From NCBI GenBank assembly GCA_009829735.1, contig CM020618.1:19329346-19393345 (forward strand): a stretch of 64,000 nucleotides of DNA, in the 5' to 3' direction. Below the pieces are notes generated by a model. The model had not been told where the DNA came from, made no database searches, and saw nothing but the letters and a program-made list of their open reading frames with translations. The position numbers were made by a program, and so were the translations under genes. Every line of letters begins with the position of its first letter. The first letter of the stretch is position 1. The stretch comes from Pyropia yezoensis (taxonomy: Eukaryota > Rhodophyta > Bangiophyceae > Bangiales > Bangiaceae). Of this stretch, positions 11,428 to 23,600 are shown one piece after another.

Positions 11428-13371
11428 CTAGGCATGCATTCTAGACTCTCCAACCCCACGGCCCTCGCCTTCACCTGGAGGCGAGCGGCGAGACCCCCGG
11501 CGATAACGCTCCCCACCAGTCGGGAGGGGCGGCGGCTCCAAGTCGGACCCGTCGCGCCCCTCACGGTCGCGCAAGTGGCGACGACCGCGGCTGCTCTTTT
11601 GCTTAGTCTTGCGCACAAGTTGGCGACGCAGACGCCTGACCGACTCCGACTCTGACGGAGTCGAGGACTCCGAGACGGGGTAAGACAACTCCTCTTCCGA
11701 CACGGAGGGAGAGCGCCGCGAGTGTCGGCGACGACGGCGAGGAGGCGAGTATGCCCGGCTCGCACGACGTTTGTCACGCCCAAGTGGGGCTGGCTGGGGC
11801 ATAATAGCCCCAATGCGAGCCAACTCGGCCGTCATAAACTCCGCCACCGACTCGCAACTCGCGGTCGCCACTGCAGTAAGAACGCGCTCCTCAAGTTGAG
11901 GAGTCTCGGAAGTTTGATGGGTTGCGGTCGACGTGGCCAACCAGGAAATGGTGCGCACCAACGTGGTGATCATCATCTCTGAGGTTAGAGGCGTGGGCGG
12001 TAACACCAACTTGGGGTATACCGTCAGGAGGGTGGCCCCCAAGTTGGGGGACACCGGGGTGGACGACTCAACGGCCACGCTAATCGGGATGTCACTGAGT
12101 GGCTGGTAGGGGACAGGAGGAAGCGGAGGGGCACGCCGAGGTGGCGGGACCCGAGTGTAACTGCGACCCCGACTTGGGGCCCCTGCAGTGGGTTGAGTCA
12201 TATGGTCATCATGTGAGGGCACGGCCATAACTGTGGCCTTGTCCGGGGGTGGCGCAGTGTGGCGATCCACCCCCGGGGCATACGGGTAGTCCCCGATGCC
12301 CAACCCCTCTCGTAGGACCACACGGCCGTCGTGAAGTTCACGAGCGACCCATACGAACTGGCCAAGTGCGCCATCGTCCTTGGGCCCACGAGTGGGGCGG
12401 CGCAACTTGTGCTCGATGCTCTCCTACTCGATAAACTTGTGGAGGCGGAGCATCTCCTCAAGTAGAGTGAGTTGTCCTGATGAGCACCCCTCAGCAACTA
12501 GCTGAGGGGTGAGCTGTTCCAAACCTTGGATAAGCCGGAGAGGGAGATGCCAGAGCATCCCCCGCCGCTGAACACAAGACACCCAGGTCGACATGACCTC
12601 GAGGAGCCACTGGGTGGCCAACATGGCCCACACCAGGTGATCAGGGCCAGCCCTCAACATGACGGAGCCGAAGTGGTAAAGCAACCGTGGCAGCAACGCC
12701 GGGAGCCCGTAGGGGGCCTCATCTTGAGGCCACCACTCGGGCTTCTTCGGATAGTATTGCTCCTTACTGGCAGCAGACTGCTGAGGGAACTCAAGTTCAG
12801 CCGAGGTCACCAAGTAGGGACCTCGCCGGAAGTCCTTCTCCATCCGCACATCAAAGTGATGAGTGTGCGGATCGGCCTCGTGAAGGTACGGGGGGCGAGT
12901 TGCCACCGCGTCCCAAGTAAAGGTCGGCAAGTCGCCGGGACCCGGGATAGTTCCCCCGCGGTCCACCATGGCCTTGGCCCGCTGTACGTCTTCGACCTCC
13001 TCGTCGTCCAGGAAGGCAAACTGGTCCGTCCTGAAGCCGGCAGGGAACCCGACCCTACGGGGATACTTCTCCCGTAGGCGGTCCCATACCCGACCCATCG
13101 CTGCGCCAAGTCGGCCACAGCGAACAACAGTCAACCCCTCCTCATATAGAGGCCAAGCGGGGTAAAACCACCGCCCCAAGGCCTCACGCGGGACAACTTG
13201 TCCCGCCTCCGGGGGAGATCCCGCCGTCAACACAAAGCCGGGTGACGCGGGAGTCCCATCCCCCGGAGTGATCGCGGAGCCCCCGCCGGAAGTCCCGGCG
13301 GGCGCTGCACCGTAGGAGGTGTCCTCCATACGCTCGTCGAGAGAGTCCGTCTCCACTCCCGGGGTCGCCAT
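11428..13371 (-). mobile_element. Antisense open region inside element 2
   Basis: Between pol and the polypurine tract the minus strand is open for about 640 codons with about one break, opposite to gag and pol. The upstream part begins at an ATG at 13371 in a strong context (GAGAGCCATGGCG). It is rich in Trp, Tyr and Leu near its end (for example PKKPEWWPQDEAPYGLP), which is unlike a random GC-rich frame. The downstream part ends in an Arg/Ser-rich tail with runs such as RRRRRRHSRRS and alternating SESES. I recognise no domain. Antisense extra genes at this position are known from some plant Ty3/gypsy lineages, but I cannot say whether this one is related. Confidence 0.55.
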
Positions 13372-13691
13372 GGCTCTCCCCAAGTTGGGTAGAAACGCCC
13401 TGGCTATAGCGGCACGAGACCCGCCTCGAGTTGAGGGGGACTCGGATCGTGGGTATACGGGTGGCCTCCCCAGCGTGGGGCGGCCCCGTGGAAGGTGAAG
13501 GGGAGGTGGTGGTAATGGTGAAGTGTGAACCGAGGAGAGCAAGCTGCCGAGTGGGCAAGCTTGAGGAGAGGGGCGGTCAACGTGACCGCCTCCACATCCG
13601 CGTTACGTACTCAAGGGGGGGACAGCAAGTCGCGCCCCCAACGCCGAGACGTGCGTTTACGCACCCCCTCACAGGGCCGACGGGGTCGGTC

Positions 13692-13710
13692 GGAACTGAG
13701 GAGAGGGGAG
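13692..13710 (+). other. Polypurine tract of element 2
   Basis: The purine-rich GGAACTGAGGAGAGGGGAG directly precedes the TGTGGCA start of the 3' LTR. This is the place where the family primes plus-strand DNA synthesis. It shows that 13711 onwards is a true 3' LTR rather than a solo LTR inserted by chance. Confidence 0.75.
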
Positions 13711-14180
13711 TGTGGCAGTATTGACCCCCAGGTAGGGGGGCAACACGTGCCAAGCAAGGGGCGGCAGGCCACTAGCCTGATCCGTTCCTCCCCCTGCATT
13801 TGGGTCCATATTCCCTAAGTTAGGGATAGTTAGCTTAGTAGTAAATCCAACTGGGATTTGAGGGCTTTCTGCATTTATCGTCTTGAATTTTCGTGTGGCC
13901 CGGTGGGCAGGTGCTGGGGTGGGAGATTCTGAGTGGCGAGATTCTGAGGGGACCCTGGGGGGATAAGGGGAGGGACAGCGGGGCTTGGCCCTGCGTCCCC
14001 GTCCCGACCAAGAAACTGTTGGACCACACACCATCCTCTTGTTTGTCAGTGGGGGGGTTGCCCCACAACAGGGACAGAGTGTGTGCGACTTGCACTTCTT
14101 CCGGTTCCTCCGACACGGGAGGCAGCCCTTGTACACCGCCCCAACTTGGGTGTCGTGTGTGCAAGTGGTTTTGTCAGACA
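13711..14180 (+). repeat. 3' LTR of element 2
   Basis: Direct repeat of 4814-5282. The interior is about 99 percent identical by eye, but the outermost bases at both ends differ more than the interior does. The right terminus reads TGTCAGACA instead of TGCCACA, so the exact end (14172-14180) is uncertain. Confidence 0.82.
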
Positions 14181-14980
14181 AAGTGGACCGCAATGCTCCA
14201 ATCCCCCCCGCTCTCCAGTAGACGCTTCGTGCAGAGCGCCACGGTTGATCGAGACAAGCGCACGTACTCGTCCGCGCGGTCAAAATTCTCGCCGTAGGCC
14301 ATGACGCGGAAGGCGGCAACAACCTTCTGAAGAGGATGAGCTTGACGGCGGCCTGTCGCGTTGATAGTCTTCTTGAAGCCCACCTCGTTCTTGATCGCAT
14401 GATAGACATGAAGGAAAACAGTGCGAGGTACTCGAAAGTGGCGCTCAAAGTCTGCCTCGTCGTACACCGGGGGCGCCCCCTCCAGCCCAAAGTAACCCCG
14501 TACGATGTTGTGGAAGCCCATGTCAAAACCCCGCGTCTTGTTCGCACGACGACCTCGTACAGACCCGCGGTAGATGCGCTTCCGAGCGACGACACCGACG
14601 GCCGTGCTGCGAGTGTGGGCACGCCGAGACGCCTTACGACGGGCCGCAAGCATGGCCACCAGGTCAGCCTTCTCGTCCTCGTCCAGCGCGTCCTGGCTGG
14701 CGACAAATGTAGCTTGGGCGTCCTCGCCGAGTGGGTTCCTGGTGGCATTGATCTCAGGCTCCACCACGTCATCCATCGAGCCCGTGTTCACAACCGTATC
14801 AGGGCCCACCTCCTCGCGTTGCGGCTTCGCGGGGCTGGATGCCTGCGCGTGGTCGTGGTCGTGGTCGTGGTCGTGTTCGTGGTCGTCGTCGTGGTCGTGG
14901 CGGTGGATGGCGCGCAGGCGGTTGGCAATCGTCACCGCGTCCACACCCGGCGGCTGCTTTGCCGAGATGGCCGTCCGCAC
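14181..14980 (-). pseudogene. PIF/Harbinger transposase, amino-terminal fragment
   Basis: The minus-strand frame encodes about 265 residues. The last 130 resemble the plant-type PIF/Harbinger transposase, with the segment before the DDE core: FRVPRTVFLHVYHAI, HPLQKVVAAFRVMAYG and DEYVRLSRSTVALCTKRL. The amino-terminal part is acidic and carries an Asp/His alternation from a GTGGTC-type microsatellite, preceding EDEKADLVAMLAARRK. No ATG opens the whole frame; the first useful one is at 14776. The 3' LTR of element 2 cuts it at 14180, and the catalytic half is found neither beyond that element nor elsewhere in the window. It is therefore a dead fragment of a DNA transposon. Terminal inverted repeats were not identified. 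Confidence 0.75.
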
Positions 14981-15011
14981 GTGGTCGTGGTCGCGGTCGT
15001 GGTCGTGGTCG
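14843..15011. repeat. GTGGTC-type microsatellites
   Basis: Two blocks of imperfect GTGGTC repeats lie at about 14850-14905 and 14980-15010. Read on the minus strand the first yields alternating Asp and His codons at the amino end of the Harbinger-like protein. Confidence 0.7.
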
Positions 15012-16340
15012 CACAGCTGTTCGTGCTCGTGTGGTCTTCCAGGCGATGTCTGTGCACCAGCAGCGGGCGCGGACGCCTAGCCGCGCGATGGCGACGACGG
15101 CGAAGGACAGTCACCCTTCCGCACCCGCCGAATGGAGAGACGGAGCCATCCCCAGTTCCATGCGCTGTCCTCCCCCCCTCCCCACGCGCGCTCCATGGGA
15201 GGGCCCCCCCCCTCGCTGGCCCCGCACGTCCCATGCCGGTGGAGGATGTGGACAGGGCGTTCCCCCCAGTGCCTGGCGCAGCACCCCCTTGCCCCCCCGA
15301 CGGGGGCTGCTGGATAGGCCGTTTCGAGGCCAGGTGCCGTCGCCCCCTTCCAGCTAGCCACACAGGGGCCGCTGCCCAGGGTCCCCGCACGGGGTGAGCG
15401 TCTGTTTGTAGTTCCCATGGCACCCCACCGTAGTAGACCAACCCTGGTGGCGTCGGCAGGGGGCACGGGTGTCGCTGGTGGAGACCCCACGCAGGGTTCC
15501 CCGGATACACAGTGGGGCCAGGCATCGTATGGAGCAAGGGGCACGCCTGGAGGCTGCCACTAGAAATCCCGTCGCTGGTGCGCGAGGGATGGCACAGCCC
15601 GCAACGAATGCGTCGTCTGGGCACCCAGTGCAAACGTCTCCCCTACGAAAGCACCCCCTGCCGTGTTTCTGCGGCTGTCGTGGTGTGCTACATACCAGTC
15701 TGGTCGCCGCAGTGCGGCCACGGAGCCGCGAGATTGACACGCGCGAACACCGGGGGTCGATGCGCCCCGCCCAGGGAGTGGTCAGTGCGCCCGTGCGTGT
15801 GCCATCTGGACACGATCGAGCGATTCCAGTAGCGGTCACACATCAATCCAGGTGCTTTCGGGGCGCGCGTTCCTGACCGCAAAATCACGCACACAGAACC
15901 GTTGTTGAATGAGCGCTCAAACCACTTGCACGCTTCAAATCTTGTGCTTTAGGAACACAAATTTGTGATTACGGGAACTAACTTGCTCCAATAGTGCCGC
16001 AAATGTGTGTGTATGTGGTAATCATGATCAGCCAATGGCGTGCGACATGCGTTCCGGAACGGCCCGTGCGCTCCTCCAAGGACGCCGATTTGGAGGAGAG
16101 TGGCGCTTTTCCGGAACGGGCCGTCCGGTGAACGATGATAACTACATTCATCGTTTGGGGCCGTATCGTGCGTGACCGTGGTTGCGTTGAGGGAGCGTCA
16201 TTGCTGTCGACCCTCCTGGACGACCTGCGGCTCAATTTCGTTCAAACAATGTTGCCGTTTAACCAAGTCTTCGCAACGTGGCACATATCGCGTGGTTTTG
16301 CTCTAACGGGCGGTGGATCCGGTCTGGATTCCGACTGCGT
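14981..16340. other. Region without recognised gene, with a lower-GC island
   Basis: From 14981 to about 15850 the sequence is GC-rich and open on several frames, but none gives a recognisable protein. From about 15870 to 16300 the composition drops sharply and the sequence looks like ordinary intergenic DNA. It contains a CCAATGG at 16032-16038 and the inverted/direct repeat pair listed separately. Part of it may be the remainder of the Harbinger element, but no second Harbinger gene could be recognised. Confidence 0.45.
16051..16124. repeat. Hairpin flanked by a 14-bp direct repeat
   Basis: CTCCTCCAA (16071-16079) pairs with TTGGAGGAG (16089-16097) around a 9-nt loop. The hairpin is bracketed by CCGGAACGGCCCGT (16053-16066) and CCGGAACGGGCCGT (16111-16124), a direct repeat with one mismatch. 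The left copy lies partly within a palindrome, GTTCCGGAAC. Function unknown. Confidence 0.5.
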
Positions 16341-17692
16341 GTAGGGCGCTTAAGGCCACGACGTGGGACCGGCGTGGCCCCCGATGAATGAAGGCAACGC
16401 GCCATCTTTGCACTGGAACAGTCTCCAGGTGGGGCGGCCGTGGCCGGCGGGAGCGTCGCAGCACAGCCTTCTACAGCTGTCACTGTCGTTGCCGGCAACG
16501 GCGCAGCCGCCCCGACGTCTCCATGTGGAGCGGCCGTCGCCGGCGACAGCTCTGCCACACCGTCTCTTGCATCTGTGGCGGCGTTAGTCAGCGACTGCGT
16601 CGCCGCACCGCCGTCTCCAGCAGGCTGCCGCTGGGTGGCACACCCCCGTCGCGGCGACTGGTGACGGCGGCCGGGACGGGAGCTGGTGTGGGGACGCCCG
16701 CTGTGTGCGGGGAGTGGGGGAGTCGCGACGAGCTCCACGGAATACATGATGGGGGTTGCAGAACTGGCCGGGGGGTATCGTGGCGGGGGGAGCGGGGTGG
16801 GGGTGGGTGCAGGGGTGGGGGAGGTGGCGCCGGCGGTGGGCGCCCCGAACTCGAGGCCGCCACCCTATTGCGACCTCCTACCACTGGCTGCCGCCCTCGC
16901 TCGCTGGCCCTCCGCCCCTGTGAGGACCTTGCGCAGCGTTGGGTGTGACCCCCGTGGGAGGCGGTGGGAGGGGCAAGGGGGGGGGAAAGGAAGGAAGGCG
17001 GGGGAGTGGACTTTTTGGGGCTCACCGGCTTCCGGCCTCCCCGCCCCCAAAGCGGATCCACCCGCGCGGCCACCTCCCCGCCCGGCGCGCGAGCCCGTAT
17101 TCCTAACCTGCGCGGCAAACACGACCTGAAGGCTCGCCCGCGTCGCGCCCCGCGCGCACGCGGTGGGCGGTGGCGGCGTCAGCTCGTTTGGTGGGGGGGG
17201 TGCACCGGCTCTGCTGTGTTTTTTGTGCGTTTGTTTTTTCTCCGCGCGCGCGCTGCGACTATTCGCAGCGCCGCGGGCCCCCGGTCCCGGTCTCCGTCGT
17301 CGTCGACATACCCCTGCCTCCTATTTCCCATTTCTCTTTGTTTTGTGCCGCTCCCCCTCCCTCCCCCCTTCCTCCTCCTCCCTCCCCCCTCCCGCCCGCT
17401 TCCTCCCCTGCGTTGCTTGTGTGGGGGCGCCTCTCTCTGCCGATGCGGATTGGCGACCCAGCACGGGGGAGACATATCCACCGTGGCTGCGGCTGCAGCG
17501 GCGACGGCGGTCGTGCAACCGATGGGCGCGCCGCCGGCGACGGGGTGGGGGCGACCACAGCTGGAAGACGGCGGCAGCGGCGGCAGCGGCAGCGGCTTCA
17601 GCAGCAGCAGCGGCTTCAGCAGCGGCGGCGGCAGCGGCGGCAACGGCAGCGGCTTCAGCAGCGGCGGCGGCAGTGGTCTTGGCGGCGGGGCG
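16341..17692. other. Upstream region of the surface-protein gene
   Basis: GC-rich sequence with degenerate repeats of a GGCGGCCGT-containing unit between about 16430 and 16640. A frame continuous with the gene at 17693 is open back to 16964, but its translation is Arg/Ala/Pro low-complexity without any signal sequence. I take this stretch as promoter and 5' untranslated region. Confidence 0.4.
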
Positions 17693-20600
17693 ATGCGCCG
17701 CCGCCGCCCGCCCCTGCGACTGGTGGCGGTGGCGGCAATGGTGGCGGCGGCGACGGCGGCGGCGGTAGTGGTGGTGTGCGCGAGCTGCTGTGCAGGGGTG
17801 GTGGGCAGCGAGACGGTGGCGGCCGGTGCCTCGCGACGGGCCCCGTCGTCGTCCCTACCACAGGGAATCCCAAGAGAAGCGACCGACCACCCGGGGGAAT
17901 CGTCGTCAACGCTGCCTCTCCGACCCGTATTGCCGTTGCCGCCGGCGGCGCGAGCCAGGGTGGCGGCAGCAGCAGCAACGGCGACGGCACCCACCGCGGC
18001 GCTCACGCCATCGGCAGCGCAACCACGTCGCCGCGGCGATGGGCCCGGGCGGGGCGGCTCTGTCATGCGCCGTGCAATCTTGCCGCGGTCGTCCTCGCGG
18101 CGGGCGGACGTCACAGCGCAGCCCCGGCCGTCGGCAGCGGCGGTGGCGGCCAAGGTGGCGGCGGCGGCGACGTCGCTCGCCGCGGCGCCATCGCTGTCGG
18201 CGGCGCGGCAGCGTCTGCGCCGTGCGGGGTCCCACCGGGGCGGCTCGGTCGCCCGCCTGGCGGACTTGTCGGCGTCGCCTGCGCGGAGGGCGGTTTTCAC
18301 GACATGCCGTCGACACGGGTCTGCGGGCCGTCCGCTGTCGACGTCAACGTCGGCGGCACCGTCGGCATCTGGGACGCCTGGCCCCGCTGCAGCATCCCGG
18401 CCGCTGCGACCGGCAGGCCTGGCTCGAGCGACCATCGCAGTGCCGGCTGGGTCGCGAGTGGCGGCTAGTCACGCGCTTGCGGGCCCTGCTGCCCGGCGGC
18501 CCGTCAGCCACCCGAGGTGGGGCATTGCGAAGACCCATCGAAGGGCGCTGCGAGACGCGCCCGCCCCTCGGACCGGGCTGCAGCGCTCTTCCCTGCGGCG
18601 TCCGCCACGGGCAACCCTCCGGACAGGCGGGCCACCCCCGCCTTCTGCGGCGTTGCCTACCCACCGTCGGGTGCCGAGACCCGCGCAGCTCGCTTCGAGC
18701 GTCGTGTTCCCCTCTGCTGAAACACCGGCGGCCGCTTTGCAGCCGTCGCAGGCGCCGCCGCCGCGGCAACGACGCCCTGCCATACCGGCGTGCTCCTCAC
18801 CGGCGCTGGCGCGCGTGCCGCGGCTGTCGGTGGGCTCCCCGCTTCGGTCGCACCCTCTGCCTGCACGGCGGCGGTCGATTCGGCGCCAGCCTGGGCAGAG
18901 AGGAAGGGGTGGCGGCAGCGGCGGTGGCGGCGGCGGCGGTGGTGGTCACGGCGGTGGTGGCAGTGGAGGTCACGGGCGACGCTCGCGGGGCCGTCAGCAT
19001 GTCCATCGCCGGCGGTCACGGCATAGCGGGCGTGGTGGCAGCGGGTGGCAGGCCAGTAGTAGCGGCCGCCGCCAGTCCGAGCGGCGGGCTGGCTTGCCGC
19101 TGGCCAAGATCGTGGTTGCCGGGGGGGCGGCAGTTGCACCTGCTGCTGACGTAGCCCTCGCCAGTCGCTTCGACGCTGGATCGCTGGCGGTACGTCCTGT
19201 GACTGACAAGGGCGTTGGCCTAGTGCTTCACGGCGACCCACCGTGCAACTGGACCTACGCTGGCCCGCCCATCCGGCAGGTTCTTCAGGTGAATGGTTCA
19301 ACGGAAGACATTGTACAGCTGATGTTGTGCCCGCCGCTTTCCTTCAATGGCACGGTCTACGATAATAAGAACTACTCGGTGACGGCCACCTCATCGGCGC
19401 CTGACGTGCTAGACGTGGTGCGGGGCGGCTTGGACATGACGTCCACCACCGCCGCCTTGGCATCGGGGGTCTATGGCGACGCGTGCCGCAACGTGTCGGT
19501 CGTGGCCGCCTTTGACCGCTTTGTCGGCGACACGGAGCTGGCCTTCACCGCTGAAGCGCCGCCAGTGAACACGACCGCCGGTGGTCGAGGCAGCGTGTGC
19601 TCTGCGACGGTAGCGTTCCGTGTCGTAGGTGTCACCGCTTACTACGCGCCGCAGCCACCTTCGGTGGTCTTGAATTGGGAGGGCGACGAGGCCGGCCAGG
19701 TTGGTTCGGTCGACTCGTTGGGCACCTCTGACGTTCTAAGCGCCTCTGGGTCCGGCTCGGGTGGCCCAGGCAGTTCGGAACCGGGTGTCCCCGGCGCTTC
19801 TGAGTCGCCAGGTCCCCCGCCCCCGCCTTCGTCCGCACTCCAGTCACGTCAGCCCTTTGGGCGCGTCATCTTCTCTGGTGTGAATGCCGACTCGGCGGTG
19901 ATCGTCCGCTTTGCCAGCTTGGAACACGCGCCCATCCACGAAAATGCCGTTCGCGTACAGCTGCCGCACGACGGGCCCATACATGTTTGGCAAGGTGTTG
20001 GCAGTGGGCTAACGGGGGGACGGCGGCTGGCCGCTACCGCGCCCCAGCCCAGCGATGTGGCCCTCTCTGAGTACCCCCGTGACTCGCCGCTCCTGCCGTT
20101 TCAGTCGCGTAATTGTCGCGACGCGGTTAGCATCACCATCCTCCGTTCTTCGCGGTCCTTGCCACACGGCTGCGGCCTGTCGCTGTTGAACGAAGGGCCG
20201 ACCGTGACGGGCGACAACGCCGCGACGCTCTCTTTTCGGATCTCCCTCTACCGCACCGGCCCGGTGGGGGTGCACCTGCTTTGGGAGGCGCTCACCGAAG
20301 GCTGGGATGCAGTTTTTGGCGGAGAAGTGTACGAAAACTTTGTACCGATTATCGTGACGGGCGCCCCACCACCGGCAGTGGTGAGGATCGACGCTCCCCC
20401 GCTGTTGCGTCGGCAAGGTGGTGAGCAGGTGGTGCTGTCGCTCCTGAACATGGGCGCTGCCGTCAACACCCGCCTTGTTGTGGCGGGTGTGGCGGTCCCG
20501 TTTCCGATCGTGCCGGGCTCGTTGACGCAGTTGCCGGGCACTGATCTGGGTGAGCAGGTGTGGACCACCACACATGTGTCGTCTCCAGGGGAGGGGCTGG

Positions 20601-23600
20601 CGCTGAACTGGACGGTGGAAGTGGAATTTGAAGCGCCCCGCGAAGGCCAAGTCGTTGCCGCTGTGGATATCACAGACCGCTTTGGCCTCGTCGACAAGTC
20701 CTTTGGGGTGGCGGGGGCCCGTTTGTCGTATGAGGGCTCCCAGCTGACGCTAGACCGTGTGTACCCGCCGTACGCCGACGCTGGGGCGATTATGTCTCTT
20801 GACGGCTACTTCCACGAGGGCAACACTACAGCTGGCATCTACGTGGTGCTCAACGGGCGAATGCTCCCAACTGCTGCGTTGCTTCGCAAGAACACAACCA
20901 GCATCCAGTTTGTATTGCCCCCCCGCGGCGAAGTGGGCTCCTCTTATGACGTGGCTGAGCAAGTGTTGTCGGGCTCTGAATTGAGCAACATCCGACCGTT
21001 TGGCTACATTCTTCATGACTTTGGGGCGACCATTTTCGTGGTAGGTGGCAGCTTGGACGCTTCGCGATCGCTGTACGTTGTTCACGCGAACGTGGCTTCC
21101 CTGGACGGGATTATGGTCAGGGCTGCGGATGGATCGGTGGCGTACCATGACGCTGTCGAGTACTTTGATGACGTGATTGTTGTGCCGGCCACCTCTGAGC
21201 CTGTCTCGTGGTCCTTCCGAATGGTGGGTCCCCCCGGCCTGAGCAAGTTCCTTGATAACTCGGCCAACTTTGTGCCCTACTCTGGCTACTGGAATGTCGA
21301 GTCGCTGACGCCGCGCCTGCCGCTGGGCCTCCGCGCTTTTTCCTTATCTCCCAACACCCGCTACGCGATCGAGGTGCATGCCTTCTCGGCGGCGGGCAAG
21401 ACCACCGACGCCTTCAGCGTGGTGGAATTCACAACGGTCGAACAGCCGCGGTTGTTGCTAGAGCCAATGCCCATCGTCATGGGCGACACCCACACCTTAT
21501 TTTCCTTGTCGGCTCAGACCAACCCTCCCTTCAACAGCTTCCTGTTTTCATTTACGTACGTCGGCGAGGACGGCGTCGAGTCATCCTGCCTCGACTGCCC
21601 TGGAGGAAACAACGCTCTCTTCCGGGTGGCCGCACCGGGCACCTTCACGGTACGAGTTCGCCTGTTTGACACTCGCGTCCAGATGTTGCTGCATGTGGCC
21701 GACTACGCCGACCCGCTTACTGTGGGCCTGGCGGGCCCGGGGCCCGGCAGCTCCAACGACCCCTCTTTGCAGCCAACCGTTCGCGACCACACGGGCAGCA
21801 GCAGTGTGGTCACCCAGTACACGATCGCCTTTGACAACGCGTTTGTTCCCGGCGACCACGCTGAGTACGAATACCTGACATCGATGCTGGTGCGGGATTT
21901 GCGAGTGGAGCCGGCGTCGGGCTACCCAGGCAGCATCCTTACCGAGATTGAGACAGCCTCGTCACTGGTCGGCGACGCAGCCTCCACGTTGCTGAGGATT
22001 GTCGAGAACACGGCTCCTACGGCCATTCTCTGCAAGAGCTACTTGCGAATGGCTGCCGAGATGGCGTGCCTTGACTCGTCGCTTCTTGCTGGCACGACCC
22101 TCTACACCCTGCTGCGGGTGGTGGACGGGGCCGTGTCTGCGACGCCGCCCTATGAGCCGTTTGACGTTGTGGATGAGCTCAGCCTATTTTATGATTGCTC
22201 ATCCACGTTGGTCGCGGAGAAGGCAGCACTCTTGCCGGTGCCGGCGTCGGTGTCACCGCTTCCTCTCGCAGCGGCGACAGTGGCAGCGACGGCAGCACCC
22301 TCGGGGACGCCCATTGCGACCTCCACCCCAGGCGCTGATGCGGGCTTGGCCGGCTCGCCCAGCCCCGCTTCCTCCTCTACCTCAGGTTTTGGTTCGCCAA
22401 CGGCATGGTCACCCACTGCCTTGTCGCCCACGCCCCCTGCTTTCTCCCAGCTCCACCGTGGCCGGCGGCGAGGACGGTACGACGGGGCCCCTGGCGCGTA
22501 TGTACGGCGCCCCCGACAGGGCTTTGGCCATAGCCAACCTTGTCCTTAATGTCTACCAGCTGCAGATGCAGCACCTTGTGGCGGCAGCGTCCAAGAACCA
22601 GCCGTGCGGGTTTGTGCAACTCCTGTCGACGGTCGTTGTGCCTGGCATGACAGCGTCCACGCGCGTCAATGCCGCAGCCATCGCGGTGCGCGAGATGGGC
22701 AGAAGCGGCGACCTGGCGGCCATGGTAGGGGTATCGCCACGGTGGTTGCTGCCCGCCCGACGGCTGGGGCCGTCAGACACCGCCAGTGACGGTGGCGGCG
22801 GCGAAATGGCGTCCCGCTCTGGAGCGGTGGCGCACGACCATGGCAAGGCCTTGCTGAGCCTCGACCACGTGGTTCTCACTGTCGCCGTGCTGTGCAACTC
22901 GGATCAGGGCAGCAGCCTTCGCGGGGAGGACACGACGCTCCACTGGTGCCCCGCCGTATTCATTAGCACCCGGGAAGACACGCCCGCGGCGACCGTACTG
23001 CCCGTTGGAGCGCCGTCGCCGTCGCCAACGCCAACGCCGGGCGTGCTGCCCGGCTCGGTGCGGCCGTCGCTCGGCCGCCGCCGCGTCTTTTCGCTGATGG
23101 AGTCGGCTGACTATGTGGCCATGTCGCGGCTGTACGGCGCCGCCGCGGGCACCGACGCGCGCTTCTCCATCCAGTTTAACGTGACCCAGCTCGGTGCCGA
23201 CAGCCGGCTGGCGCGCATGACCTGGCCGACGCCGCTGCCGGCCGACTGCTTTTGGTTTAACACGAGCCTCGCCCGCCGGGACGGCGCACCGCTCGCGGGG
23301 TGCCGCGACGCTGTTGGCTACCGCCTCTCCCCCGTCAAGCGGCCGTTTGCGGCCATCAGTCATGGCAACGGAGCGTACGCGGTGAATCGTAGCGCCCCCG
23401 GCGCGATGGTCCCCTCCACCGATGACAGCGGCACGGTGTCGCTGACCACAGGCACCGTTGGCCTGTACGGCGTGCGCGCCACCCACTGCCCGTACGGCCT
23501 GACGGCGGTCGGGGTGGACCTGCCGCTCGACGACGTGCAGCCGTCCCCGGTGCACCCACACGGGGTGCTGGTGGTGAGCCTTCTGCTGGGGGGGCTCGCG

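Larger units (their letters stand above)
4814..14180 (+). mobile_element. Ty3/gypsy chromovirus-like LTR element 2, nearly whole
   Basis: The plus-strand order is 5' LTR (4814-5282), primer site (5288-5303), gag, protease, reverse transcriptase, RNase H, integrase, chromodomain, an antisense open region, polypurine tract (13692-13710) and 3' LTR (13711-about 14180). The element is about 9.4 kb. Integrase after RNase H and a terminal chromodomain place it near the chromovirus branch of Ty3/gypsy. The LTR interiors differ at only about four positions in 450 bp, so insertion is recent. It looks nearly whole, with about one break in pol and one in the antisense region. The flanks (GTCGG on the left, AAGTG on the right) do not form a target-site duplication, and the right flank is a Harbinger transposase while the left is not. 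A rearrangement or inter-element recombination is therefore likely. Confidence 0.9.

Noticed and set aside
13711-14180. Second LTR copy as an independent solo LTR
   Set aside because: A polypurine tract directly precedes it and its orientation and near identity match the 5' LTR, so it is the 3' LTR of the same element.
13669-14772. Apparent fusion protein of LTR sequence and transposase on the minus strand
   Set aside because: The LTR is inserted in the transposase; the frame simply continues by chance through the LTR, which is GC-rich and low in stops.
16964-17692. Upstream start for the surface protein
   Set aside because: The frame is open to 16964 but low-complexity, whereas the ATG at 17693 begins a clear signal peptide.
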